In this document: in pieces, positions 8,439 to 18,724 of the stretch
Position numbering within the stretch: the stretch's first letter is position 1
Layout of the letters: every line of letters starts with the position of its first letter
From: Candidatus Midichloriaceae bacterium
GTDB taxonomy: Bacteria > Pseudomonadota > Alphaproteobacteria > Rickettsiales > Midichloriaceae
Direction: 5' to 3'
DNA: 45,075 nt
NCBI GenBank assembly: GCA_029266655.1
Contig: JAQSWL010000007.1
Coordinates: 1 to 45,075 of the forward strand
Program-made: the position numbers and the translations under genes
The notes under the pieces: generated by a model
Told to the model about the DNA's origin: nothing
Database searches by the model: none
The model's input: the letters and a program-made list of their open reading frames with translations, nothing else

Positions 8439-10527
8439 GTTCACCCTTATCGCTGTCAAAAATTCCTCTATTCCTAGGTTTAAAAGTACTATCTACTACA
8501 TCAACAACACCGCCAACTTTATCGCGCGCCCACTGAGCGGTATCGGTATGGGCAAGCCCTGAACCACTTACAGCTTTAGAGTATTTATTCTCTAAAGATC
8601 CATAAACTTGATGCCCCATTTCTAAAAATTCATCTCTACCCTGAAGTAATGACCTGCCGCCCTTAAAAAGTAGCAATAAAGCAGTTGGTGTAGCAAGTGC
8701 TCTTGCTTCATGTACATAGCTCATTATTTTGTTTGTCATAGGAGATGATTTATTCATCACCTTCGCATATAATGTACTTACAGGCATTAAGCCGCTAGAA
8801 GCTAGTGAATCAATTAAGTCGGGTATTTGCTGCATAAATGAATTAAACAATATGCAGACAAATAAGAAGGAAAAGAAGTTAAGTGGAGTTAGGCACTTCT
8901 CAATCTGCGATGGATCCGTTGGTTTCCAAAACCAAACATCAAATATGTGCCAAGAAGATATATATATAGGCCATGCATCCCAACACACTCCGTAATCAAG
9001 CATTTTTTCAAGGTTGATTAAGATCAAATTAACCATAAGTGCCATTGTAACTGATATTACGATAAGTAGCATTGCATTAACCAGCAGCTGTTTAAGCCAA
9101 TCATCAAACCATGTTTTGGTTACTTTGAATAATATCATGATGATGAATAGAGGAGAGATAGCAAGTAGCAATCCGACCAACATTATGGAAACAATATATA
9201 AAACACAGCTTCTTACTATCGCCAAAAGCAATAGGTATATGCATACATATATGAAGATTATATAGGCAAAGAAATAAGACTTGTAGAATAAAAGTCCCCA
9301 TATTTTAAAATGTATTGCTGGTGCAATAAGCATATTAAGAACGCTATCAAAAACTGAGACTGAGTGTGCATCCTCAGGAAAGATGAACTGGCCGTCTCCA
9401 TATTGTTCAGAATATGTAAATGCGGCTTTTGTCATGAGAGTAGCTATACTCTGCGCACCATCGGTAAAAAGAGAAAAGAGATAAGTGTTAAAAAATTCCC
9501 AACTGCTTTCTGAAATAAGAGCTACCACTAGGCTGACTTTAAATAATCTTATTACTAGTTCTGCAATATGAGAATTAATCAAACCCATCATGAACATGAT
9601 TCCAGTTAGGGCAATATAGAAGAATAAGATTGCTCTTACCATGCTGATAAAGCCAAAATCGCTAGTAAGCCCTCTAAAGAGCTTCTCGGTAACTTTGTTC
9701 AAAGTATCCGTAAAATAGCCTATCGACTGTTGGATAATTCCCTTTTTAGCAGCTACTCCGGTTAGAATAGTTACAGCATATTCGCCTTCATTATCATCAT
9801 AATTGCTATCGATGATCTTGAAATATAAACTGCCTTTTAAAGTTTGCTGTTTACCATTTTCGTCACTGTCTACAAAGCAAACTGTTTGTCCATCCTCATC
9901 TATAGCGCACTGCTTTGTGGCATCTAGTTCAAAGTATTTTCCTTTAGAGTCTTCTGAAAGAGGGCCTACACGGAATGTTCTAAAGTACTCGCTTGGTAGC
10001 GTGCCTGCATATTCTTTGCTGTTTGGATCAGCGCTCCTGCTGTCTTTATCCAAAGCTATCAGACCGTAAAGGCCCCACCCATCTGATAAGGAGCAGGGTA
10101 TATTGCTGCCATCTGGTTCTACTTTTATATGGAGCCCGCCGTCTAAACAGGGCGCTTGATCAGCTGCTTGAGCATCACAGGGGACTAATGTACAAGATGG
10201 TAAAGCAGTAGGGTGCGCACCTTCTTCTTGAGCTATATTTCCTCCACCCCAAGGGAACCACTGGCCATGAACACGGATCCTTAATTTTTGATTTTTTTCA
10301 TCTTCAGATGCTCCTATTACGGAAAAGTTTGTGGCTACCCAAGGTGCAATTTGTTTATTGGATGGGGAAGACACTATAAGATTTTTTTTTCCGGGGTTGG
10401 AGGGGATATAAAATGTTGTACCTTGGCCAAAGTCATATCTTGCTACACACTCTTTTGCTTGTGTAGGTGCAGCAATAAGCAAAAATACGGCAAGGATCAA
10501 ATTATGAATAAGGATTTTGAAGGTCAC
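8431..10527 (-). CDS. virB6: VirB6/TrbL-family protein, third paralog
   Basis: VirB6 is the polytopic inner-membrane channel component of the T4SS. This 698-residue paralog has a signal peptide (about 1-24), an N-terminal extracytoplasmic region of about 270 residues rich in beta-type sequence and cysteines, then a core of five to seven membrane helices (about 295-600) with a conserved W-phenylalanine-rich WFDDWLKQLL block, and a hydrophilic C-terminus. The start is GTG at 10527, overlapping the TAG of the upstream virB6 by one base (TAGTG), so it is translated by coupling. The extended soluble domains, far longer than the roughly 300-residue VirB6 of Agrobacterium, are typical of Rickettsiales. 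Confidence 0.88.
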   Translation of the reverse strand: MTFKILIHNLILAVFLLIAAPTQAKECVARYDFGQGTTFYIPSNPGKKNLIVSSPSNKQIAPWVATNFSVIGASEDEKNQKLRIRVHGQWFPWGGGNIAQEEGAHPTALPSCTLVPCDAQAADQAPCLDGGLHIKVEPDGSNIPCSLSDGWGLYGLIALDKDSRSADPNSKEYAGTLPSEYFRTFRVGPLSEDSKGKYFELDATKQCAIDEDGQTVCFVDSDENGKQQTLKGSLYFKIIDSNYDDNEGEYAVTILTGVAAKKGIIQQSIGYFTDTLNKVTEKLFRGLTSDFGFISMVRAILFFYIALTGIMFMMGLINSHIAELVIRLFKVSLVVALISESSWEFFNTYLFSLFTDGAQSIATLMTKAAFTYSEQYGDGQFIFPEDAHSVSVFDSVLNMLIAPAIHFKIWGLLFYKSYFFAYIIFIYVCIYLLLLAIVRSCVLYIVSIMLVGLLLAISPLFIIMILFKVTKTWFDDWLKQLLVNAMLLIVISVTMALMVNLILINLEKMLDYGVCWDAWPIYISSWHIFDVWFWKPTDPSQIEKCLTPLNFFSFLFVCILFNSFMQQIPDLIDSLASSGLMPVSTLYAKVMNKSSPMTNKIMSYVHEARALATPTALLLLFKGGRSLLQGRDEFLEMGHQVYGSLENKYSKAVSGSGLAHTDTAQWARDKVGGVVDVVDSTFKPRNRGIFDSDKGEHE

Positions 10528-13343
10528 TATTTATTTCCTCCATTCTTCCCATACCAAAAGCGTTTCACACCACTGCTAGCTTCTCTTATACGGTGTCTGG
10601 CTCCCATATAATTTTCTCTTAAGTTTCTTGAGCCCTCTAACCCTGCTCTATCCACGCCTAAAATGGTTGCAATAATATTTTGAGAATCTGCAATAGTATG
10701 CCCAACAGAGCTAGTAAGGTTTATTCCTGCAAAGCTGCTCATTACAATTAAGTTTGCAAGTTTTGCACCAAAGTCTGTAAAAGCATACATAGCAAGAGCA
10801 AGAATTAAAAAATAGAAAGTTGCTGCAATTAAAGCTGTAGGCACACCTATAGTTCCAGAGGGGCTGTGCATGCTAAAGATAGCAGTGTAGCACCCAGGTA
10901 TAAGACACACATCAAGTATAGGCAGGGGTAAGCAGCATGTCTTACAAGCGGTAAAGCCAAGCATAACTTGTAGAGAAGCTAATATTAGGTAATTTATAAC
11001 CATAATAAAGGTGTAAACAATTATAGGCTGAAACGCGAAAGACATAAGCTGTTTAATCCATGAATCAAACATTTGCTTTGTATATTGGAACAATAAAAAG
11101 CTTATAAAGATTGGCGCCATTAGCAATAAAGTGGCAATCCCTATTAAAGATACCATGTAAAGCAAAGTTGCTTTTGCAATGCAAATTACATAAATCACAG
11201 TAGATATGCCTATGATAATGAAAAGTATTGGTCCAATTGGTCCTGAAAAGAAAATTGAAAGTATTTTTGCCCGAGTAACTTGCCCAAATAATATTTTAAA
11301 TGGTTCATTAAATTGGCTGAAAATTGAAGTTGGGTGCTTCAAAAGATCTTGTATTTGAGCGGGGCTGGAATCAGCGCTAGCAGTGAGTAAAACCATCAAT
11401 TCCAATGCCCCATCAGTAAATATTCTAAATAGATAAGTATTAAAAAATACCCAGCTATTTGGAGCTATAAGCATTAATATAATGGCTATTTTCATTAGCC
11501 TTATAGAGGCTTCTTTTTGTGTTAATTGTGCAATGCCCATAATAAAAGTGAGGCCGGTATATACAATATAAAACAATAATAATACGCGCACTGTGGAAAC
11601 AAACATTGAGTCGGCAACAAAGCGATTGAACAAATATTGGACTATACCAGAATCTTTATCTCCCGCTGTTGCCGAAGACCCAAGTCCATCTCCTGAAGTA
11701 GTATCGTTATTGCCAAATAAGTATCCTCTAAGCTTATCGATTATTTGTGTTATGAAACCACTTGCCGAAGATTCATCATCGCGTTCTATTAAAACATAAT
11801 ATTCCCCACCAGTATTTTCTGGTCTATATAAAGATAAGGTGCGTGCTATGCTATCTTTACAGCTGTCTCCCTCTAATATCGAACAATCTGGAGTGGTGGA
11901 AATATCATATGGTAATGGTTTGATGCGCAAATACAAAATGCCTTCATATGGTATATTTAAATTTTGATGAGCAGATATGTTCCCATCAGTAACATCGAAC
12001 CAATCTTTTTCATCTAAGAATTTAAGGTTAGTTTCATTGCCCTCTTCATCAAGCTTTGCAATTCCATATTGAAGGCGGTCACCATTAAAAAACATGCACC
12101 CTTTTTTAGTTATTGTCACACTGTAGCCGCCTAGGTGCTCCGACCAATTATTTTTAGCATTGGGGTGAGCGATTGCAAGGCTTGTAAATCTAGGCGAAAA
12201 ACCATTAAGTATTCCTGAAAAGCTATAATAGGTGTCTTTACTGAAGACTGTAGTATCACCGTTAAAAACATAATCTTTGTCTTTAAAATCTATGCCTTCG
12301 TCAAATCTGCTTTTCTGTTGCCAGCTTCTCCCATTTAGGCCGAGAAATTCTATCTGTGCATTTTTCTTCAATAAAGATTCTATATTATCTGGGTATTTAA
12401 CTCCGCCTTCATCAATCGGAAGATTTCTGTCGACTGTAGCTGGTATAGGAATAAAATCTTTGCCAGGTAGTATAAGAGCTGTGCTTGCGCTTACGCCAGC
12501 ATTTAAGGGTTGAGAAGGTTTTTTGATAAATAAGCCTTTATCTAACTCTATAGGAGGACACTTTTCGCTTGAGCATGATCTATACTGTCCACTATAAGTA
12601 ATAGAGAGATAATCCCCATCCTTAACATCTATTCCAGTATCGTAATAACTGCCATTTCTCGCACTCCAAGACAATTTGTTGACCTTGCTAGCGTTATTGT
12701 TCCAAACTTTCTTTCTAAGAGAAGCTATTTGCGGAGTTATAGTTTGGGTGGTTGCTCCGCACATATATATGGCGTTAGAGGTATCGCCGCCTGGGTTCAC
12801 TATTTTTATTCTGGTGCCAGTTGGCGGATGGTATCTTCCAGTTTTTTCATCTGTATACCCGTCTTTCTCAGGCTTTACTAATAGTTTAGTATTATATACA
12901 TTGTAACCAGCACTAGCTATAGAAGCATTGCCAGGCGAGCAAGCAGTGCCTGTTTTGAATATATCTGTGCTTTCTATATAAGAATCTGGAGAAGAATTAT
13001 TAGGATTTGGCTCCTTTACCCTACTGCTGAAAATCTCGCCAGCTCTACACTTTACATTACATCTATCAATTACATCTTGGTTTAATTCTACCCCGCCAGA
13101 TTTGCGTGAAAATGCATTACATTCCGATTCACATCTGTTAAAGCAGATTTCTCCTATTGTGCGAATAACAAACCTTTCTTGTTTTTTATCGCCAATATCG
13201 GTGGCGGTATAGCACTCATCATATAGAGATCGCGCTTGAGCGGGTGATGAGAAGAATGCTATAAGCTCAAGCAGCAAAATTGTTATTGCATACGCCCAAG
13301 AGCATATATTTCTAGCTGCATATGAGTGCCTGCCCTTACTCAC
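10527..13343 (-). CDS. virB6: VirB6/TrbL-family protein, second paralog
   Basis: This is the largest of the three VirB6 paralogs, 938 residues. After a short basic head, a membrane/signal segment lies at about 15-36, followed by a long extracytoplasmic N-terminal region (about 40-570) with many cysteines (for example CYTAT, CFNRCESECNAF, CNVKCRAG), suggesting disulfide-bonded domains, and then the VirB6 core (about 580-880) containing a MFDSWIKQLMSF block that parallels the one in the third paralog. Start is GTG at 13343, one-base TAGTG overlap with the previous gene. Paralogs two and three share the core pattern FLxYIxxTGxxFxMG and YLFxxFTDGA, so they probably arose by duplication. Confidence 0.88.
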   Translation of the reverse strand: MSKGRHSYAARNICSWAYAITILLLELIAFFSSPAQARSLYDECYTATDIGDKKQERFVIRTIGEICFNRCESECNAFSRKSGGVELNQDVIDRCNVKCRAGEIFSSRVKEPNPNNSSPDSYIESTDIFKTGTACSPGNASIASAGYNVYNTKLLVKPEKDGYTDEKTGRYHPPTGTRIKIVNPGGDTSNAIYMCGATTQTITPQIASLRKKVWNNNASKVNKLSWSARNGSYYDTGIDVKDGDYLSITYSGQYRSCSSEKCPPIELDKGLFIKKPSQPLNAGVSASTALILPGKDFIPIPATVDRNLPIDEGGVKYPDNIESLLKKNAQIEFLGLNGRSWQQKSRFDEGIDFKDKDYVFNGDTTVFSKDTYYSFSGILNGFSPRFTSLAIAHPNAKNNWSEHLGGYSVTITKKGCMFFNGDRLQYGIAKLDEEGNETNLKFLDEKDWFDVTDGNISAHQNLNIPYEGILYLRIKPLPYDISTTPDCSILEGDSCKDSIARTLSLYRPENTGGEYYVLIERDDESSASGFITQIIDKLRGYLFGNNDTTSGDGLGSSATAGDKDSGIVQYLFNRFVADSMFVSTVRVLLLFYIVYTGLTFIMGIAQLTQKEASIRLMKIAIILMLIAPNSWVFFNTYLFRIFTDGALELMVLLTASADSSPAQIQDLLKHPTSIFSQFNEPFKILFGQVTRAKILSIFFSGPIGPILFIIIGISTVIYVICIAKATLLYMVSLIGIATLLLMAPIFISFLLFQYTKQMFDSWIKQLMSFAFQPIIVYTFIMVINYLILASLQVMLGFTACKTCCLPLPILDVCLIPGCYTAIFSMHSPSGTIGVPTALIAATFYFLILALAMYAFTDFGAKLANLIVMSSFAGINLTSSVGHTIADSQNIIATILGVDRAGLEGSRNLRENYMGARHRIREASSGVKRFWYGKNGGNK

Positions 13344-15898
13344 TACCTGGCACCTCCACCACCTTTACCACCACCATCATCTTTGCCCTTTGAAGAGCCT
13401 AGATTTTTGATAGAACTTAGGCCAGAGGCTGCACCGCTTAGCCCAGCACCTAAGGCATTTAAGGAGTTTATACTTCCTTTTGCCATGCCTCCCATATCTT
13501 GCACCCCTAATAATGTTGATAGGAAGATTGTTATAGAGCCCATAAATAGATAGAATATAATCGAAAACACCATAAGCTTTAAGATAGGCATGAATATATC
13601 CTTAGCAAATTTCTTGCTAAAGATTGCCTCATCCCCAGACCATAAAGAACCACGCTCGTTCCACATAGCTTGCCTATTGCTATAACTTCCTGGAGCCATA
13701 TCACAAGCATCATCCGATTTGGTCACAAAGTCTTTCATGGCGAAACAGTAAATGGAGTCCACCCCTTCGCAGGCAGCTTTTATATCAACTGGTTGTCCTG
13801 GTGCAGATTTAACCTTAAAGTCTCCATAATAGATAGTGTCAAAAGTAGCGAGCATGATTGCAAGGAAAGCAAACAATAATGCAGGGTATATTAAATAACC
13901 TATTATGGTAGTAAACCACTTCTGATATATGCCTTTAGTCGCTTCAAAAAGAACAAATGGTATGAAAACTGGCGCAAGGAAAATAAGTATTGTTACTGTA
14001 AGTAAGGCAAGTATCGCAATATGTGCAAACCTAAATATTACTAGGAGCAGCATGAGGCAATATATAAACGCAGCTACGCTTATTAAAAAGCCATATCCAC
14101 CAATCCAAAAGAACTTACCAAATATCCATAAAAGGATAAGGCCAGAAGGGGTATAATCACAAGTTCCGAGGTTTAAGTAATTTATAAGTTTACAATCGAC
14201 CAAATCCCAAAGGGTTAACTTTACGCCATTAAAGCCTGGGGTATTAGTGGAACTAATGCCTGCATCCAAGTTATCTCCTGATAAGTTGCCTTCGTATAAA
14301 TTTTCTCCTAATAAATTTTTGCCTTTATATTTATAAGAACAGAACCCTAAGCCCTCATTATCATTTTGTGCTTCCAGGAACATATTTGCGAGTTCATCAG
14401 TAACCTCAACAATTTGAGGGAAAAGCCCTTTTACTGTGCCATTTTTATCAACTTCATAAAATCCAGTGCCAATAGCGAAATAAACTACTAATGCAAATTT
14501 CACAATCATCATAATCCACTCAGCGCGCTTTGGCGGTTCTGGATTCGTCATAATCTTGATGCCAGAAAGCGCAATATATAAAATCAATACTGCAAGTACA
14601 ATATCTTTTAGGCGTTCCTGGACTTTTTGAAAAAATGGTTTTTCATTATATATGTTGTAGCCTGATGGTGTTTTGATAAATATTTTATTTATCATGTCTT
14701 TTAAACATCCAACTACTGTACTAGTAAAGTGAAAGTCGCTTTGCAAAAATAATTGTACAGATTTACGCACTTTGCCTTCTTCATCCGGCCCTAAGCTATT
14801 ACCAAGTGCATGCAGGTCTTCCCTAGGTTTTATAAGATATTCACACCGTGTTTTTTCTACATAAGCTTTTAAAAATGGATCAATAGCATTTTCGTCACCA
14901 GGAGGAGCTATAGTGCCGCAAGCGGCACGAATTGGTAAAAGTGTATAAGTAGATGCAACACACATTTTAATCTTACCGGTATTCTCAAAGGTCTTGTAGT
15001 ATGAGGTTAAAAACGCTGGATAGACATAGGCCTCTGTGCCTGTCATCTTACCATTTTCGCCTTTTACAGGGCCAAATACTTTGGTCCAACGCCCTGCAGT
15101 ATTGCTTTTAGTTGTGCAATCGTGATATTGGCTAGGCCTTGTAATCCAAGGCGCTGATTCCACAATAATTTTGCCAACTAGTCCATTTTTTTCTGCCCAA
15201 TCGCCATATTTTTTGCCATCTCCAGTACAATATTGTGAGGCGGCACCCATATAGCCATAGGTTCTGCCAATGAATCCTGCATCGGAGTCTTTTGTGATAT
15301 TGAGATGAGATTGATCTATAGGATCGTACATTGGATTGCAATGGTAGAAGAATGGTATATCATTTGCAGTTAATGCATTTTTATCTTCATATACTGCAAT
15401 TCCATTTTCTAATTTACACTTTTTAACTTCAGCAAAGTATTCTCTATTAAAATATTCGTGCGGTGCAACTACATAAGTATTGGTGCAAACATCCATCATC
15501 ACTAAAACTTCTATGCCCGCCACAAGGGCTAATAAAGCACCTGCTGCAATCCCGCCTCCTATTGCACTACCTGCAAGCGCAGCACCTGCTGCAATTCCAG
15601 CGTTTCCAATGAAACCACCAATTGCGCCACCTTTTAAACTTCCAGGTGGTGCCGCGTTGCTTTTTGTTATAGTGCCTGGCATATAAGTTTGATCAAGCTC
15701 AGATGAGCCTACCCAAATAATTTTCCCAGTACTGAAGCAGTTATCAATGCCCTTGTTACTAGCGAAGTATGTTTCATAGTTTAGTAGCGATGAATTATGC
15801 TCCATCCAGTCATATTCAGCAACTGGGTTCTCTGCATGTGCAAAGCTACTGCAGACGAGTAAAACAAATATTGTGACAAATTTAAAAATTACATTCAT
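13343..15898 (-). CDS. virB6: VirB6/TrbL-family protein, first paralog
   Basis: An 851-residue VirB6 paralog with a cleavable signal peptide (about 1-22), a small glycine/alanine-rich membrane segment near 95-130, an extracytoplasmic domain with paired cysteines (about 130-410), and the polytopic core from about 430 to 830 with FEATKGIYQKWFTTIIGYL, the counterpart of the WFDDWLKQLL block in the others. The core is interrupted by a roughly 80-residue soluble loop near 690-760. The C-terminus is unusually rich in glycine, serine and lysine. It follows virB4 with a 4-base ATGA overlap. It is more diverged from the other two than they are from each other. Confidence 0.88.
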   Translation of the reverse strand: MNVIFKFVTIFVLLVCSSFAHAENPVAEYDWMEHNSSLLNYETYFASNKGIDNCFSTGKIIWVGSSELDQTYMPGTITKSNAAPPGSLKGGAIGGFIGNAGIAAGAALAGSAIGGGIAAGALLALVAGIEVLVMMDVCTNTYVVAPHEYFNREYFAEVKKCKLENGIAVYEDKNALTANDIPFFYHCNPMYDPIDQSHLNITKDSDAGFIGRTYGYMGAASQYCTGDGKKYGDWAEKNGLVGKIIVESAPWITRPSQYHDCTTKSNTAGRWTKVFGPVKGENGKMTGTEAYVYPAFLTSYYKTFENTGKIKMCVASTYTLLPIRAACGTIAPPGDENAIDPFLKAYVEKTRCEYLIKPREDLHALGNSLGPDEEGKVRKSVQLFLQSDFHFTSTVVGCLKDMINKIFIKTPSGYNIYNEKPFFQKVQERLKDIVLAVLILYIALSGIKIMTNPEPPKRAEWIMMIVKFALVVYFAIGTGFYEVDKNGTVKGLFPQIVEVTDELANMFLEAQNDNEGLGFCSYKYKGKNLLGENLYEGNLSGDNLDAGISSTNTPGFNGVKLTLWDLVDCKLINYLNLGTCDYTPSGLILLWIFGKFFWIGGYGFLISVAAFIYCLMLLLVIFRFAHIAILALLTVTILIFLAPVFIPFVLFEATKGIYQKWFTTIIGYLIYPALLFAFLAIMLATFDTIYYGDFKVKSAPGQPVDIKAACEGVDSIYCFAMKDFVTKSDDACDMAPGSYSNRQAMWNERGSLWSGDEAIFSKKFAKDIFMPILKLMVFSIIFYLFMGSITIFLSTLLGVQDMGGMAKGSINSLNALGAGLSGAASGLSSIKNLGSSKGKDDGGGKGGGGAR

Positions 15899-18336
15899 TC
15901 TTCTGACAGTTCCTTAACTCGCTGATTAAATATAGGTATCCAAATATTTGGATCTTCACCATGTTGTGATCTTACTTCATCTAATATTCCAACAGTGCTG
16001 GCCCTACCAGACAGCACATTAACCACATCTGACATAGATGATAAATCCACCCTTGCAATTACCGAATCATTGCTTTGCTTCACTAAGAAATATCTGCTGC
16101 TGGGGTCGGTGTTTTTTATCAATTGAAACTCACGTTCACTTAACATGAAAGTTGTTCTATAAACCTCAGTTGCTTTTAAATTTGGTAGGAAAATTTGAGT
16201 AGCAGTTTGCTGTATCAAGGTATCGCTAATTGCACTCTTACTCGCATCTTCAACGCTTTGAGTTGCAAATACTACAAAGGTGTTTAGCTTACGAAGTACC
16301 TTCAGCCAATCTTTGATTTTCGGTGCAAATATTGGGTTATCAATAAGTGCCCAAGCTTCATCTAGCACTATCATTGTTGGCGTGCCATCAAGTGATATGT
16401 TTATACGGTGGAATATGTAAGAAAGCACAGGGCCTAAAGTTGCTTGATCTCGAAGCAGTTCTGCCATTTCAAACCCAAACACAGAAGATTTATTAAAATC
16501 TATAACATCTTCGTCATTATCAAAAACACTTGCGTGTGAGCCGCTGCCATGCCACATTCCCAATCTGCCGGCTAAAGTTCCAGGACCTCCAATTCCAAAA
16601 AATGGTGCGATGCTAGAGAGCTTTCGATCTTTCTGGTCTAGCTTGTAATTGCCATTAATTGCGGTGTTTATAAGTGCAATATCATCGGAATTGAGATTTT
16701 CATTATTAGTTGTAAGCAACAATTTTATCCAATCTGATAAGAAAACTCTATTCTCACTGGTATCGGGAAGCTGCAATGGATTAAAGCCGCATTTCTTACC
16801 AGGATCAATAATAGTATATTGCCCACCAAGTGCTCTTATAAAGATTTCCGCGCCTCTATCCTTATCAAAGAAAAATAGTCGGCATTTGAATTTTTGAGCT
16901 TGTGCGCATAAAAAGTTCATTAATACTGTTTTACCAGATCCGGTAGGTCCTATAATTACCGTGTGGCCAACATCACGTACATGAAAATTAAAGTAAAATG
17001 GTGTGCCTGAGGTTGTATCTAAGGCGGTAACAGCATCGCCCCAATGGTTGTTGCGCTCTTTCCCAACTGGGAAGTTGTGTAAGGAGTTAAAAGCAGAAAG
17101 ATTTGCAGTGTTAATAGTAGCCTTGCGCACTAGAAAATCAAAGTTCCCAGGCATCTGTCCCCAGAAAGCTGGTTCCATATTAACCTTTTCCCTTACTGAG
17201 ATGCACCCCGTGTTGCCAAGTTCTACTGAGGCAATTGAGAGAACTTGCTCCAATTCCTTTGGATCTGGACTCATGCACATAATAGTTAGATGGTGTTTGC
17301 CAAAGCCTATTTCCCCACCCATAGCTTTATCTAAAGCAACGTTAATTTCTTCAATCTGAGAAATTGCCTTATCACCTGCTTGGATCATTCTGTTTTGTTG
17401 CAATTGCATTGCGCCAATTGCTACCTGCCGGTCGATAAATTCAAAAGATTGGCTAATGATAAATTCAAATGGCATTTGCAAGAATGAATCGAGGATTCCT
17501 GCCCAGGTTTTAGGGCCATATTCCTTAATGCTAATTATCCCAGCATATTTGCTAGAGCCATCTTGCTTTTTTATTTCCATAGCCTTGCGGCCAAAATAAA
17601 GCCTGTTATTGCAAAGCTGTTTGGAAATTGGTTGCTTAGAAAGCCGGTATCTTGAGCGTTCCCCACAATTAACTATTGAGCCCAAAAATTCAGATATTTC
17701 TGAAAAAATACCATCTTTAGTTTCTACAATTCCCAAGAGCTCAGGAGAGTAATTCTTGAGAGAATTCATTATTCTACTAGTTGCTTCTTCTAGCTCTTCA
17801 AATGCTTCTTGCATGGATGCTTGCCAAGCTTGTTTATCTGTTCCTCGAATTACCTTTTTTACTATATCTTCAACTCCAGAAAGAACTCCTGAAGAAGCTG
17901 GCTTTTTGCTAATGGAAATATAAAGTTCATTTACATAAGATTTGCGGTTTTTGTGCCGCTCAACCCATTTGCTATCCAAGTATAGTGCAAAGCCATCTGG
18001 CATATCGACTGAGGCATAATCGCTCGGGTAAGCAGGCTGCTCGCGCCGCACAATATGGAAGTATAATCCAATGCCGGCTCCAGCTAAGCCTTTAAAGAGC
18101 ATGTTGCGTAATTCTTTCTTTATATCTAAATCTTCATCATCAGCAGTTTCAAAAGAAAAGCCGCTAACTTTAACAAATTGCATTAAAGTGCTGTCTTCGT
18201 TAATTACAGTAAATTCATTCCAGTACCCCATATAAGGGAGAAAGCCACTAGCTGGGTATTCAGATGAAGCAATTTCTTCACGAACCGCATGGTTCCTACT
18301 AAGCTTCAATTTTAATTTATCTAATAAACTGGGCAT
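15895..18336 (-). CDS. virB4: Type IV secretion ATPase VirB4
   Basis: VirB4 is the large cytoplasmic ATPase at the base of the T4SS. The 813-residue protein is full length, with an N-terminal VirB4 domain and a C-terminal RecA-like motor. The Walker A motif GPTGSGKT is at 463-470 and Walker B IVLDE at 656-660, followed by ATQSVED near 691-697. All catalytic residues seen are intact, which fits the active copy in genomes that also carry a degenerate second VirB4. It follows virB3 with a two-base gap and overlaps the first virB6 by four bases. This is the most confidently assigned T4SS gene in the window. Confidence 0.97.
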   Translation of the reverse strand: MPSLLDKLKLKLSRNHAVREEIASSEYPASGFLPYMGYWNEFTVINEDSTLMQFVKVSGFSFETADDEDLDIKKELRNMLFKGLAGAGIGLYFHIVRREQPAYPSDYASVDMPDGFALYLDSKWVERHKNRKSYVNELYISISKKPASSGVLSGVEDIVKKVIRGTDKQAWQASMQEAFEELEEATSRIMNSLKNYSPELLGIVETKDGIFSEISEFLGSIVNCGERSRYRLSKQPISKQLCNNRLYFGRKAMEIKKQDGSSKYAGIISIKEYGPKTWAGILDSFLQMPFEFIISQSFEFIDRQVAIGAMQLQQNRMIQAGDKAISQIEEINVALDKAMGGEIGFGKHHLTIMCMSPDPKELEQVLSIASVELGNTGCISVREKVNMEPAFWGQMPGNFDFLVRKATINTANLSAFNSLHNFPVGKERNNHWGDAVTALDTTSGTPFYFNFHVRDVGHTVIIGPTGSGKTVLMNFLCAQAQKFKCRLFFFDKDRGAEIFIRALGGQYTIIDPGKKCGFNPLQLPDTSENRVFLSDWIKLLLTTNNENLNSDDIALINTAINGNYKLDQKDRKLSSIAPFFGIGGPGTLAGRLGMWHGSGSHASVFDNDEDVIDFNKSSVFGFEMAELLRDQATLGPVLSYIFHRINISLDGTPTMIVLDEAWALIDNPIFAPKIKDWLKVLRKLNTFVVFATQSVEDASKSAISDTLIQQTATQIFLPNLKATEVYRTTFMLSEREFQLIKNTDPSSRYFLVKQSNDSVIARVDLSSMSDVVNVLSGRASTVGILDEVRSQHGEDPNIWIPIFNQRVKELSEE

Positions 18337-18338
18337 CT

Positions 18339-18647
18339 TTAAAACGGATCATAACTATTGGCGCCATGGTAAAACTTATTTCTACAACGAGAGCATTTTT
18401 CAGCTTTTACCTTAAATAATTCTATAAATAATGGCTCCTTAGAGCATATATAGAATCCTACAAGATGCACAGGTACTGCCATTGCTAAAAATTGAAATTG
18501 AGATGTAGCAATATATGCGACCATGCTTATAAGAGCATTAACTACAAAGTATGTATAACTCACCCCAAATAAAAGCGGAGGCCTCGTGAGCCCAACAAAT
18601 AATGGATCGGTGCTAACCTTGTTCTCAGAAGACATACTATTAACCAT
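18339..18647 (-). CDS. virB3: Type IV secretion protein VirB3
   Basis: VirB3 is a small inner-membrane component of the T4SS that works with VirB4 and VirB6. It has 102 residues with the family start region DPLFVGLTRPPLLFGVSY and two membrane helices (about 28-46 and 48-70), then a charged C-terminal tail with several cysteines. The ATG at 18647 is supported by AGG seven bases upstream; an in-frame ATG at 18635 is an alternative. It is first in the virB3-virB4-virB6x3-pgeF operon and is divergent from petA across about 130 bases that include a near-perfect palindrome ending two bases before this start. Confidence 0.92.
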   Translation of the reverse strand: MVNSMSSENKVSTDPLFVGLTRPPLLFGVSYTYFVVNALISMVAYIATSQFQFLAMAVPVHLVGFYICSKEPLFIELFKVKAEKCSRCRNKFYHGANSYDPF

Positions 18648-18649
18648 TA

Positions 18650-18673
18650 ATTAGCCTATTTAAATAGACTAAT
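18650..18673. promoter_or_regulatory. 24-bp near-perfect palindrome between virB3 and petA
   Basis: ATTAGCCTATTT pairs with AAATAGACTAAT, 11 of 12 positions symmetrical. It lies immediately upstream of the virB3 start codon, overlapping the putative ribosome binding site (AGG on the minus strand), and about 50 bases from the petA promoter. The position suits an operator or an mRNA hairpin that controls the secretion operon. No regulator is identified. Confidence 0.5.
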
Positions 18674-18724
18674 AATATAAGCGCTAATATACAACGAAAA
18701 AATATTTATTATATCTATCCGCCC

